Shown piece by piece: positions 1 to 6,022 of a DNA stretch of 6,178 nucleotides. Position numbers and translations under genes: made by a program. The first letter of the stretch is position 1. Each line of letters opens with the position of its first letter. This stretch comes from Pelotomaculum sp. UBA3103 (GTDB taxonomy: Bacteria > Bacillota > Desulfotomaculia > Desulfotomaculales > Pelotomaculaceae): contig DFAP01000108.1 in NCBI GenBank assembly GCA_002365855.1, positions 1 through 6,178 of the forward strand, written 5' to 3'. Below the pieces are notes generated by a model. That model saw only the letters and a program-made list of their open reading frames with translations. It had not been told where the DNA came from and searched no databases.

Positions 1-207
1 CGGTATAATATCTAACGCAGCAGTTATTTTATCTATCGCTTTTCTCGCTTTAATTGCAGAGTCGCCTGCAAGCAATTCGTGATACACTACGACGCTTGTA
101 TAAGCAAAACCCGATACCACCAGTTCCTCCAGCCAGTCCGATGATTCTTCAGGTAGCCTCGCAGTAAGAAAGTCAATAAACACACAGGTATCTATGAGGT
201 AGGCCAT
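1..207 (-). CDS. vapC: VapC-like PIN-domain toxin, C-terminal part missing (runs off window)
   Basis: Probable ribonuclease toxin of a type II toxin-antitoxin pair. The 69 visible residues begin MAYLIDTCVFIDFL, the usual opening strand of a PIN domain, with acidic D6 and a second D12. E44 follows in YHELLAG, the second conserved acidic position of the fold. PIN toxins use three or four such acidic residues to hold Mg2+ or Mn2+ and cut RNA, often tRNA; the remaining ones would lie beyond the left edge. The usual length is about 130 residues, so roughly half is seen. The start ATG overlaps the last 16 bases of the antitoxin gene in another frame, which implies translational coupling. An AGAGGA at 217-222, inside the antitoxin gene, sits 9 bases upstream. 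The family is confident; the exact RNA target cannot be told from sequence. Confidence 0.88.
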   Translation of the reverse strand, partial: MAYLIDTCVFIDFLTARLPEESSDWLEELVVSGFAYTSVVVYHELLAGDSAIKARKAIDKITAALDIIP

Positions 208-473
208 TTAGAAATATCCTCTTCCTCTTCTCTCATCTTTTGTACCCATTTGCTTCCACAGCCACATGCCGCCCATTCCGGCACGTCTTCCGGCTTTAGA
301 GAACCCCTTAACTTTCTAAAATTTTGTCGTGCTTTTTCCCGTCGCAATTGTTCAGCTACAGCGTTAACAAAAAAAGCGGTTTTGGTTACTTTATGCTTAT
401 TCACAAATAAATTGACTTCCTTGATGAGACTAACTGGCACCCTCACGTGAACCATCCTGGTTTCCTCTTCCAT
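192..473 (-). CDS. vapB: VapB-like ribbon-helix-helix antitoxin
   Basis: Antitoxin of 93 residues that should bind and neutralise the PIN toxin encoded just downstream, and repress its own operon. Residues 6-13 (RMVHVRVP) form the DNA-contacting beta strand of a ribbon-helix-helix fold. They are followed by helix A (about 14-26) and helix B (about 30-46, TKTAFFVNAVAEQL). The tail (about 60-93) is acidic and tryptophan-bearing (PEW, KWVQKMREEEED), as expected of a segment that wraps the toxin. The ATG at 473 is chosen because GGAGGTG lies 7 bases upstream. An internal ATG at codon 7 would start at the beta strand and has no better site. The stop overlaps the toxin start by 16 bases. The gene begins 56 bases after the protease stop. 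Two cysteines in the linker (CGC, 70-72) are unusual but unexplained. Confidence 0.85.
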   Translation of the reverse strand: MEEETRMVHVRVPVSLIKEVNLFVNKHKVTKTAFFVNAVAEQLRREKARQNFRKLRGSLKPEDVPEWAACGCGSKWVQKMREEEEDISKWPTS

Positions 474-475
474 AT

Positions 476-495
476 AGAGACACCTCCATGTCTCT
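476..495 (-). promoter_or_regulatory. Inverted repeat enclosing the antitoxin ribosome binding site
   Basis: Two perfect 7-base arms, AGAGACA (476-482) and TGTCTCT (489-495), enclose six bases. On the transcribed strand this reads AGAGACA-TGGAGG-TGTCTCT, so the ribosome binding core GGAGG occupies the loop. As DNA it could be an operator for the ribbon-helix-helix antitoxin. As RNA it could be a hairpin that presents or masks the Shine-Dalgarno sequence. Both roles are inference; the symmetry and its position are seen directly. Confidence 0.5.
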
Positions 496-501
496 TACAG
501 T
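489..501 (+). repeat. 13-bp direct repeat, copy 1
   Basis: TGTCTCTTACAGT occurs here and again, in the same orientation, at 4416-4428. The two copies lie on either side of the protease gene. The first seven bases of this copy also form the right arm of the inverted repeat around the antitoxin ribosome binding site. A repeat of this length can arise by chance in a 6-kb window. Confidence 0.6.
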
Positions 502-502
502 G

Positions 503-528
503 TATCATATTAGCCCCATGCCAACAAG
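503..528 (-). promoter_or_regulatory. Weak candidate promoter for vapBC
   Basis: In the 56-base gap between the protease stop and the antitoxin start, the minus strand carries TTGTTG followed after 17 bases by TACACT. An overlapping TATGAT is a better -10 hexamer but has no matching -35. The location fits an autoregulated toxin-antitoxin operon, and no terminator is visible after the protease gene, so read-through is also possible. Matches to consensus are only partial. Confidence 0.3.
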
Positions 529-529
529 A

Positions 530-3500
530 TTATTTGCCTAAACGGTGTTCGCAGACGATTAGTAGCCGGTTCAGAAGGATACCCATCTCGCCTGCTGTGA
601 TCGGCTCCGCCGGCGCAAATTTTCCATCCGGCCGGCCGTCAAAAAGCCCGGTGGCGGTGGCCTGGCTTACTGCTTCAACTGCCCAGGGGGGTATGTCAGC
701 CGCATCCAAATAAGGCAATGGAAAAGGTGCTTTAACATTCAGCCCCAGGTCGCGCAGCACTGAGGAAAACACAACCGCTGCTTCGACCCGGCTCAAAGCC
801 GCCATGGGCTGGAAGCTGCCGTCCTGGTAGCCTTTAAAAATGCCTCTCGCACGGGCCTCGGCCACAGCAGGACGGAACGAAAGCGGAATATCCCCCGAAT
901 CGGTAAATTCAAGAAGCATCTCACTTGCTTTGGGCCAGTTCAGCAGCCTTGCCAGCACTTCCGCCGCCTCTGCCCGCGTCAATGGCGCATCAAGAGCAGA
1001 ATTCGAACCGGCCCTGTCGGGCAAAACGCTCCAGGCTCCAAAAATCATGTTTAACACGGCAGCGTCATACCTGCCTTTTGTCCCAAACACCGTCGAGTAC
1101 ACCTGCCTGCCCGTGACGCCCCCGGTGCGCCTGTCTACAGCTACAAGGGTGAAATTGTATTCTTCGTCCTCGGGGCTCAGGGCGATATTAAACCTTCCCG
1201 AGGCATCTACGGGTACAAGCTGGCCGGAAGTCCCCTGCCAAATGTAAACTGATGTATTTGCATTGGCGCTTCCCGTCATTTGCATACCGCTCTGAAGCGG
1301 TACAACCGAAAACAGCAGCGGCGGCGGCGGGGCGGAAGTGCCGGCGTTCAACGACACCAGTACATTACCTGTTGGCGGTGGAGCCACACTATATTCTAAT
1401 TCAACCTTTTCTCCGGGTAATATATCTCCAGGCATAACCGGGTGCCCGTTTTTAAAAAATCGAGTTGAAACTGTGACGAGATACTGTTTTTCTTCTTCGG
1501 TAATGACAGTGCCTGTGTTTTCGTTAAAACTTATAAGTACAGCCTGCTCACAAAGAGTTTCGGCTATGTCCAGCTGCCAGACCGCTTTTCCTTCCGGATC
1601 TGTGGTAACCCTGATGAGGCAGCCAGAGGCTATGGCGTCTGTCGTGGTCCTGACGCCCCAGCGGTAAATTACAGCGTCAGGAGGCAGGTAAAGAGAACGG
1701 TAGCGGCCGCTATCGTCCAGCAGATATATAGTCCTGTTGTTTTTGGCAAAATCTATGGCCCTGCCGTAAATAACGCTGCTGTATGCCACCACGCCTATAG
1801 CTTCACCCGTGTCCGGCAGCAGGACCGCCGAAACATGGTCTCCAGGCCTAATTGACTCAAGAGCAGAAACCTTTTTATCCTTCTTGACCGGGGCGCCGGG
1901 AAACATAGGATAGGTAGACCCGTTTTCCAACTGAATCAAGCCAGTGGATGTATTGACTTCTTTTACCGTACCCAGAGACACTCTTCTCTTTACAGCCAGG
2001 TACTGGATCTCGCCGCTGGATGGCGACAGGCTCAAGCGCACCGGCATTCCCGGCAGGGCCTCCTCGAGCTCGTCCAGGGCGCCTGTGCCGAAGGGCGCGT
2101 CCAGTGTCTCCGCGCTTACAAAAGTGTCTTCATAGGAGTAGACTGCCGTGGGTGAAATCCGGTAAGCCCCGCGATCACCCGCGAGATAGAGGGTTTTCCT
2201 CCCGTTTTCACTGCGCACGGACAGGACGACGCCTTCTTTTTCAATATATGAAGCCCTTACCTGCCTAATTTTCTGGTCAACCGGGTTCACCACCGCGCTG
2301 ACCTCCACACCGGGAGGCAGGCTTTCTGGGGCAATAAAAGAGCTGTTTAATATCACGCTCTCAACATCAGGATACAGGCTGTAGCCTCCCTGCCTGGAGT
2401 CCGGGTTAATTTCTGTAAAAATAATTCCTTCCGAGGTATTAAGGGCCTTAACACCGGTTGCACGCCATAGACGCGCTGCAAAATATACGCGCTGCGGGGT
2501 CCGGAAAACAGCCGCTCCGGGGAAAATGTGGCTTACATCCGCCCAGGCTATGCTGTCATCTACCAGGTTTACCACTGATATATCAGACAGACTGAATGAC
2601 GCGCCGTCAGTCAGAGTAATTGTCCTGCCGTCGGCCGTCTTGACGATGCCTTCGGCCGGAGGCTGGCCCCAGGCCAGGGCGAAGTCCTGTGACAAAACAC
2701 TGCTGCCGCGGATTACGTTCCGGCGAATCCCTGTCCCGGCCACACGCACGGTGTATTCACCTTTTACAGGCGCCGGCAGGTAGACCTGCTCCACGTTGTT
2801 GGTCCTGTCCGGCGTATTCGCGCCGAGAAAATGATTCCCGTAGTATACTTTCCCGTCGGGAGCGCGTACGATCAGGTCCAGGTCGTTCACAAGAGCCTTG
2901 CCGCTGCCCGGTTCGGCGGCAGGGTCGGTCCAGGCCAGGGTTGCTTTAAAAGGCGCAGAGGAGTCAGTAACTGTAAATGTGTATGACAGCTCCTCTCCCT
3001 GGGTCACCCCGGCCCATTCGTCCGCCAGCCGGAAGGTGTTCTCTTTCAAAGCAATTACCGTACCCGCCAGGTTTATGATCCCGAATCCTTCTTTCGAAGG
3101 GCCGCCTTCGACAACGCGGGAGCCGTTGATGAGCGCAGCCTTGACCAGCGCGGCCGAGGGAGTGGTCATGTCCATGTATTTTTTAAAGTACTCCCGCATG
3201 AGGGCGGAGGAGCCGCCGGCGACAGCCGCGGCCATACTTGTACCCTGCATCCTGGTGTATTCCGGGTGACCCGGAAGATCGCCCTCTATCAGGCTGGAAC
3301 GCGCTGAAATGACCCCTGAGGCCGGAGCCAGGAGTTCCGGCTTGATTCGCCCGTCCCCGGCAGGGCCGCGGGACGAAAAAGAAGCCGTTGAAGAAGCGTC
3401 ATCCGCGCCGGGCACGAAAGCCGGCCTCGGAAGCACAGAGGCGCCGACAACCAGGACGTTCTTGCTGTTGGCTTCACTTGTAAGGGTCCTTGAGGACGGG

Positions 3501-4234
3501 CCGCTGTTACCCGCTCCGAAAACCACCAGGAAATCGGGGTGGTCGCGCACGAAGTCGTCTATCTGCGCGGTTGAATTGAGGTACGTGTTTGACCCTCCGC
3601 CCCAGCCATCCACATGCACCCGGGCTCCGGCCGAATAGGCGGGCAGGAACAAACTGGACAGGTCCGCAGGGATCTGTGGTTCTCCATCCTTGTTAAGTAT
3701 CGCCTGGAAGTAGATGCTGGCGCCCGGCGCCACGCCCCGGAACTGGCCGTTAGAAGCGGCGCCGGTGCCGGCAATGGTGGCCGCCATGTGAGTGCCGTGG
3801 CCGTTGGGATCATCAGGCACATCCCGCCCGGCCCATGACTTGAGCATCACAACCTTGGGCATTTTGCCAGGTGTGCTCTGGAGATCAGGGTGAATATTTC
3901 CCGCCCGGCCTGTATCAAGGCCGCTGTCCGCCACGGCCACAATCTGTCCTTCCCCGGTCAGACCTAAAGGCACAACAAACCCCGGGGCGTTGACAGCGGA
4001 TGCCCCGGTAATATCACTGGCACGGTCATTTAAAAAGGATACTGGATGCAAATTATACGGGCTTGCAGGAGCAATAGCTGACGCAACTTCTGAGAATGCG
4101 GCAGAAAGGCCTGTCCGGCCGGCAGCCAATAAGATCATTAAGAAGATAGCAAGCATAAAAAGGGTTAAACGGGAAGGAGAGCCAGAAAAACGATCAAGGA
4201 ATTTCCTATATAAATAAAGCCCAAAAAAACGCAT
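530..4234 (-). CDS. Secreted KP-43-like subtilisin-family serine protease with three SLH cell-wall anchoring modules
   Basis: Exported serine endopeptidase of 1234 residues, MEROPS family S8. A basic start and hydrophobic stretch (about 23-38) form a signal peptide or membrane anchor. The catalytic set is complete: D103 in ADSGLD, H146 in NGHGTH, oxyanion-hole N243 in AGNSG and S333 in GTSMAA. Residues about 399-523 (LVNDLDLIVRAPDG, NNVEQVYLPAP, FALAWG) resemble the C-terminal beta-barrel of KP-43-type subtilases, which usually bind calcium. About 526-950 appears to be degenerate beta-rich repeats without a recognised family. A proline-rich linker (951-972) leads to an Ig-like segment (about 977-1050) and three SLH modules (about 1054-1100, 1108-1162, 1173-1227) with TRAE, SRVE and the altered TAGE motif. 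SLH modules bind pyruvylated wall polymers, so the enzyme should sit on the cell surface. No inhibitor-type I9 propeptide is evident. The start is supported by GGGAGGT (4239-4245) 4 bases upstream. Its physiological substrate is unknown. Confidence 0.93.
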   Translation of the reverse strand: MRFFGLYLYRKFLDRFSGSPSRLTLFMLAIFLMILLAAGRTGLSAAFSEVASAIAPASPYNLHPVSFLNDRASDITGASAVNAPGFVVPLGLTGEGQIVAVADSGLDTGRAGNIHPDLQSTPGKMPKVVMLKSWAGRDVPDDPNGHGTHMAATIAGTGAASNGQFRGVAPGASIYFQAILNKDGEPQIPADLSSLFLPAYSAGARVHVDGWGGGSNTYLNSTAQIDDFVRDHPDFLVVFGAGNSGPSSRTLTSEANSKNVLVVGASVLPRPAFVPGADDASSTASFSSRGPAGDGRIKPELLAPASGVISARSSLIEGDLPGHPEYTRMQGTSMAAAVAGGSSALMREYFKKYMDMTTPSAALVKAALINGSRVVEGGPSKEGFGIINLAGTVIALKENTFRLADEWAGVTQGEELSYTFTVTDSSAPFKATLAWTDPAAEPGSGKALVNDLDLIVRAPDGKVYYGNHFLGANTPDRTNNVEQVYLPAPVKGEYTVRVAGTGIRRNVIRGSSVLSQDFALAWGQPPAEGIVKTADGRTITLTDGASFSLSDISVVNLVDDSIAWADVSHIFPGAAVFRTPQRVYFAARLWRATGVKALNTSEGIIFTEINPDSRQGGYSLYPDVESVILNSSFIAPESLPPGVEVSAVVNPVDQKIRQVRASYIEKEGVVLSVRSENGRKTLYLAGDRGAYRISPTAVYSYEDTFVSAETLDAPFGTGALDELEEALPGMPVRLSLSPSSGEIQYLAVKRRVSLGTVKEVNTSTGLIQLENGSTYPMFPGAPVKKDKKVSALESIRPGDHVSAVLLPDTGEAIGVVAYSSVIYGRAIDFAKNNRTIYLLDDSGRYRSLYLPPDAVIYRWGVRTTTDAIASGCLIRVTTDPEGKAVWQLDIAETLCEQAVLISFNENTGTVITEEEKQYLVTVSTRFFKNGHPVMPGDILPGEKVELEYSVAPPPTGNVLVSLNAGTSAPPPPLLFSVVPLQSGMQMTGSANANTSVYIWQGTSGQLVPVDASGRFNIALSPEDEEYNFTLVAVDRRTGGVTGRQVYSTVFGTKGRYDAAVLNMIFGAWSVLPDRAGSNSALDAPLTRAEAAEVLARLLNWPKASEMLLEFTDSGDIPLSFRPAVAEARARGIFKGYQDGSFQPMAALSRVEAAVVFSSVLRDLGLNVKAPFPLPYLDAADIPPWAVEAVSQATATGLFDGRPDGKFAPAEPITAGEMGILLNRLLIVCEHRLGK

Positions 4235-4324
4235 ATAGACCTCCCGAGACCGGTTGGTGTTATTCGTGCCAAATTTTCAAAGAGTTTTATTAATAAACAT
4301 TTTCGACATACTCTGGGATTTTCC

Positions 4325-4330
4325 TGTCAA
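4325..4330 (-). promoter_or_regulatory. Consensus -35 hexamer upstream of the protease gene
   Basis: The minus strand carries a perfect TTGACA here, 90 bases before the protease ATG and 6 bases after the 12-bp inverted repeat. No good -10 hexamer lies at 16-18 bases: the nearest are TATGTC at a spacing of 14 and GTCGAA at 17. If it is a promoter, it is weak or needs an activator. A separate TATAAT-like sequence at 4437-4442 on the same strand also lacks a partner -35. Confidence 0.35.
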
Positions 4331-4336
4331 AAGAAC

Positions 4337-4369
4337 AAAAATAGTTAATTTGATTAGTTAACTATTTTT
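4337..4369 (-). terminator. Perfect 12-bp inverted repeat, possible mbl terminator or operator
   Basis: AAAAATAGTTAA (4337-4348) and TTAACTATTTTT (4358-4369) are exact reverse complements around a 9-base loop. Read on the minus strand, the stem ends in TTTTT and continues GTTCTTTT, as a Rho-independent terminator for mbl would; it lies about 157 bases after the mbl stop. The stem is nearly all A-T, so it would be weak. The embedded palindrome TAGTTAACTA (4355-4364) and its direct half-repeat TAGTTAA (4342-4348), next to the -35 hexamer, equally suggest a repressor site for the protease gene. Confidence 0.5.
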
Positions 4370-4415
4370 ACTAAAGCATATCGATAACAAAATTTTATTT
4401 TCTCTAGGGTCTTGT

Positions 4416-4428
4416 TGTCTCTTACAGT
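4416..4428 (+). repeat. 13-bp direct repeat, copy 2
   Basis: Second copy of TGTCTCTTACAGT, identical to 489-501, in the spacer between mbl and the protease gene. There is no matching AGAGACA arm beside it, so unlike copy 1 it is not part of an inverted repeat. Confidence 0.6.
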
Positions 4429-4525
4429 CAGCTCACATTATAATCATAACTTTCACGTTTTTTATGGTTACGGAATATTGAGCTTGCGCAACAGCTTTTT
4501 ATTAAATAATTCTTGTCCACCCTAC

Positions 4526-5572
4526 TCAATAAGTCGAGTTGGTCCGTTTTTTTTGGCCTTTTGCCCTGTTGGCGGCAGCGCTGATCACGTTCATGTTGCT
4601 AAGAGCCTTACCCGTTCCTTTGGCGACGCAGGACAGCGGGTCATCCGCGACGTATACGGACAGGCCGGTTTCCTTGCTGATCAACCTGTCAATCCCGTCC
4701 AAAAGCGCGCCGCCTCCGGTCATGACAATACCCTTGTTCACTATGTCCGCCGACAGTTCAGGGGCGGTTTTCTCAAGCACCTCTTTTACCGCGCTGACGA
4801 TCATTTCCAGTGTCTCTTTAATCGCGTCGTGAACCTGCCTGCGGGTGACCCTGACACCCTTGGGCAGCCCGGTAAGCATATCCCTGCCCCTGATCTCAAT
4901 GCTTTTATCCTCCGAGCCGGGCAGGTAAGCCGTACCGACCTCAATTTTCAGCTCCTCTCCGGTTCGCTCGCCGATGGCAAGGCTGTACTCCCTGCGGATA
5001 TAACGAACAATGGCCTCGTCAATCTTATCTCCGCCCACCCGCAGCGACTTACTGCACACGATCCCTCCAAGGGAAAGGACGGCGATGTCGGTGGTCCCAC
5101 CGCCAATATCGACGATCATTGAGCCGCTCGGCTGGGAAATATCCAGCCCTGCCCCCAGGGCGGCGGCGAGGGGTTCCTCGATCAGGTGCGCTTCTTTGGC
5201 GCCGGCCTGGATGGCGGCCTGGCGCACGGCCCGCTCCTCAACCCCGGTAACACCGGATGGAATGCAAACCATAATGCGCGGCCTGAAGAAAAACTTCCTG
5301 CCCCCATCGGCCTTGCTCATAAAATATCGAAGCATCTTCTCCGTGACGTCATAATCCGCAATTACACCGTCGCGCAGCGGCCGGATGGCGATAATATTGC
5401 CGGGTGTGCGCCCCAGCATCCGGCGCGCTTCGGAGCCAACCGCGATAACACGACCGCTATCCCTGTCTATGGCCACAACCGACGGCTCCTGCAAAACAAT
5501 TCCTTTTCCTTTGACAAATACCAGCACGTTGGCTGTTCCAAGGTCCACCCCGATATCCGATCCGCCAAACAT
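4526..5572 (-). CDS. mbl: MreB-like actin homologue Mbl, rod-shape determination
   Basis: Bacterial actin that forms membrane-attached filaments and guides sidewall peptidoglycan synthesis. The 348 residues contain the phosphate-1 loop (DIGVDLGTANV, 6-16), the segment GRTPGNIIAIRPLRDGVIAD (54-73), the acidic catalytic region IEEPLAAALGAG (131-142), phosphate-2 DIGGGTTD (155-162) and the adenosine motif TGGGALL (285-291). Opening residues VLVFVKGKGIVLQEPSVVAID and RRMLGRTPGN match B. subtilis Mbl better than MreB, as does its place after spoIIID. GRKFFF (91-96) may be the hydrophobic membrane loop. The start at 5572 is preferred over an in-frame ATG at 5632 because AAAGGAGA (5581-5588) sits 8 bases before it, and because the family begins with MF at this point. 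The extra upstream codons would run through a predicted hairpin. The last 15 or so residues form a basic, non-conserved tail. Confidence 0.95.
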   Translation of the reverse strand: MFGGSDIGVDLGTANVLVFVKGKGIVLQEPSVVAIDRDSGRVIAVGSEARRMLGRTPGNIIAIRPLRDGVIADYDVTEKMLRYFMSKADGGRKFFFRPRIMVCIPSGVTGVEERAVRQAAIQAGAKEAHLIEEPLAAALGAGLDISQPSGSMIVDIGGGTTDIAVLSLGGIVCSKSLRVGGDKIDEAIVRYIRREYSLAIGERTGEELKIEVGTAYLPGSEDKSIEIRGRDMLTGLPKGVRVTRRQVHDAIKETLEMIVSAVKEVLEKTAPELSADIVNKGIVMTGGGALLDGIDRLISKETGLSVYVADDPLSCVAKGTGKALSNMNVISAAANRAKGQKKRTNSTY

Positions 5573-5590
5573 AGAGCTTGTCTCCTTTCG

Positions 5591-5654
5591 AACAAAAAGA
5601 AAATGTAGGGCCTGTACCTTATATTGTTTCATCGAATACAGGTCCCGCCCCTAC
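5591..5654 (-). terminator. Hairpin with T tract between spoIIID and mbl (terminator or attenuator)
   Basis: On the minus strand, GTAGGG then CCTGTA pair with TACAGG then CCCTAC, giving 12 base pairs interrupted by a 6-base bulge (5643-5648) and closed by a 20-base loop. In plus-strand coordinates the arms are 5605-5616 and 5637-5654. The transcript then reads ATTTTCTTTTTGTT (5591-5604), a typical U-rich release tract, directly before the mbl ribosome binding site. It could end spoIIID transcription or attenuate mbl. The bulge makes its strength uncertain. Confidence 0.5.
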
Positions 5655-5724
5655 CGTCAGTTTCTTCTCAAGCAATTGGTAATATTCTACCTTTTTCGCC
5701 ATATTCCTGTTATTCATTTGACGG

Positions 5725-5976
5725 TTATGCCAAATCTTTATATTTTCTCCGGGTGGCCTCCCCGCCGCGCAGGTGGCGCTCGGATTTATTATATTCCAGG
5801 ATAGCTTTAACTTCCTGGGCAAGCTGTTTATTTAAAGAAGGTAAACGTTCTGTCATATCCTTATGGACGGTGCTTTTGCTGACCTGAAAAACCTGGGCCG
5901 CCTGCCTTACTGTGGCCTGAGTTTCAAGTATATATGCACAGATATCCAGTGCCCTCTTTTGAATATATTCCTGCAT
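5725..5976 (-). CDS. spoIIID: Stage III sporulation transcriptional regulator SpoIIID
   Basis: Small DNA-binding protein that activates or represses mother-cell genes after engulfment during endospore formation, acting with sigma-E and helping the switch to sigma-K in B. subtilis. The 83 residues align along nearly their whole length with the B. subtilis protein as recalled: MxxYIxxR at the start, TVRxxAxxFxVSKSTVHKDxTERLP (about 22-46), LAxEVKxILxYxKSxRHLRGGEAT (52-75). The helix-turn-helix is about 23-42 with its recognition helix near 33-42; the basic tail RHLRGGEATRRKYK also contacts DNA in the family. It is about ten residues shorter than the B. subtilis protein at the C-terminus. AGGAGG (5984-5989) lies 7 bases before the ATG, fixing the start. 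It is first in line before mbl, the classic arrangement in spore formers, and marks the organism as an endospore former. Confidence 0.97.
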   Translation of the reverse strand: MQEYIQKRALDICAYILETQATVRQAAQVFQVSKSTVHKDMTERLPSLNKQLAQEVKAILEYNKSERHLRGGEATRRKYKDLA

Positions 5977-5994
5977 AACCTTACCTCCTATTAT

Positions 5995-6022
5995 AGTCGT
6001 CAGTCGTCGGACGTCGGACGTT
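5995..6022 (+). repeat. Tandem heptamer array, left arm of an inverted pair
   Basis: Four consecutive 7-base units read AGTCGTC, AGTCGTC, GGACGTC, GGACGTT, followed by GGAAAA. The array begins 6 bases upstream of the spoIIID ribosome binding site. Its part from 6006 onward is matched in inverted orientation by the array at the right edge of the window. Confidence 0.75.

Larger units (their letters stand above)
4235..4525. other. AT-rich spacer between mbl and the protease gene
   Basis: This 291-base gap has no credible gene on either strand. From right to left it holds GGACAAG on the minus strand (4512-4518), a self-complementary TTGCGCAA flanked by AGCT motifs (about 4482-4496), ATTATAAT (4437-4444), the second copy of the 13-bp direct repeat, the 12-bp inverted repeat, a TTGACA hexamer and the protease ribosome binding site. 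This is enough room for an independent promoter for the protease with a leader. Confidence 0.7.

Noticed and set aside
489..501. Resemblance of TGTCTCTTACAG to the Tn5-type mosaic end
   Set aside because: The match to the mosaic end stops after TGTCTCTTA, both copies point the same way rather than inverted, and no transposase gene is present.
840..1247. A 135-codon plus-strand frame, and several similar ones, within the protease gene
   Set aside because: They lie opposite a protein with clear SLH and subtilase motifs. Their sequences are rich in Ser, Pro, Ala and Arg, as is usual for antisense shadows, and show no domain.
4412..5122. A 236-codon open frame on the plus strand overlapping mbl
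   Set aside because: It runs antisense to the well-conserved mbl gene, has no recognisable domain, no convincing ribosome binding site, and a composition expected of a shadow frame over a GC-rich gene.
5573..5632. Longer mbl product using the upstream in-frame ATG at 5632
   Set aside because: The extra 20 residues are not part of the Mbl/MreB family and would be read through the hairpin. The ATG at 5572 has the strong, well-spaced ribosome binding site.
5619..5822. A 67-codon minus-strand frame bridging the end of spoIIID and the start of the mbl leader
   Set aside because: It overlaps spoIIID in another frame. The possible internal starts (about 5724 and 5709) lack a properly spaced ribosome binding site, and the end runs into the hairpin before mbl. 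A small peptide cannot be fully excluded.
5990..5995. TATAAT on the minus strand just before the spoIIID ribosome binding site
   Set aside because: It touches the AGGAGG, so a transcript starting from it would begin at or after the ribosome binding site. The matching -35 position falls in the heptamer array and does not resemble TTGACA.
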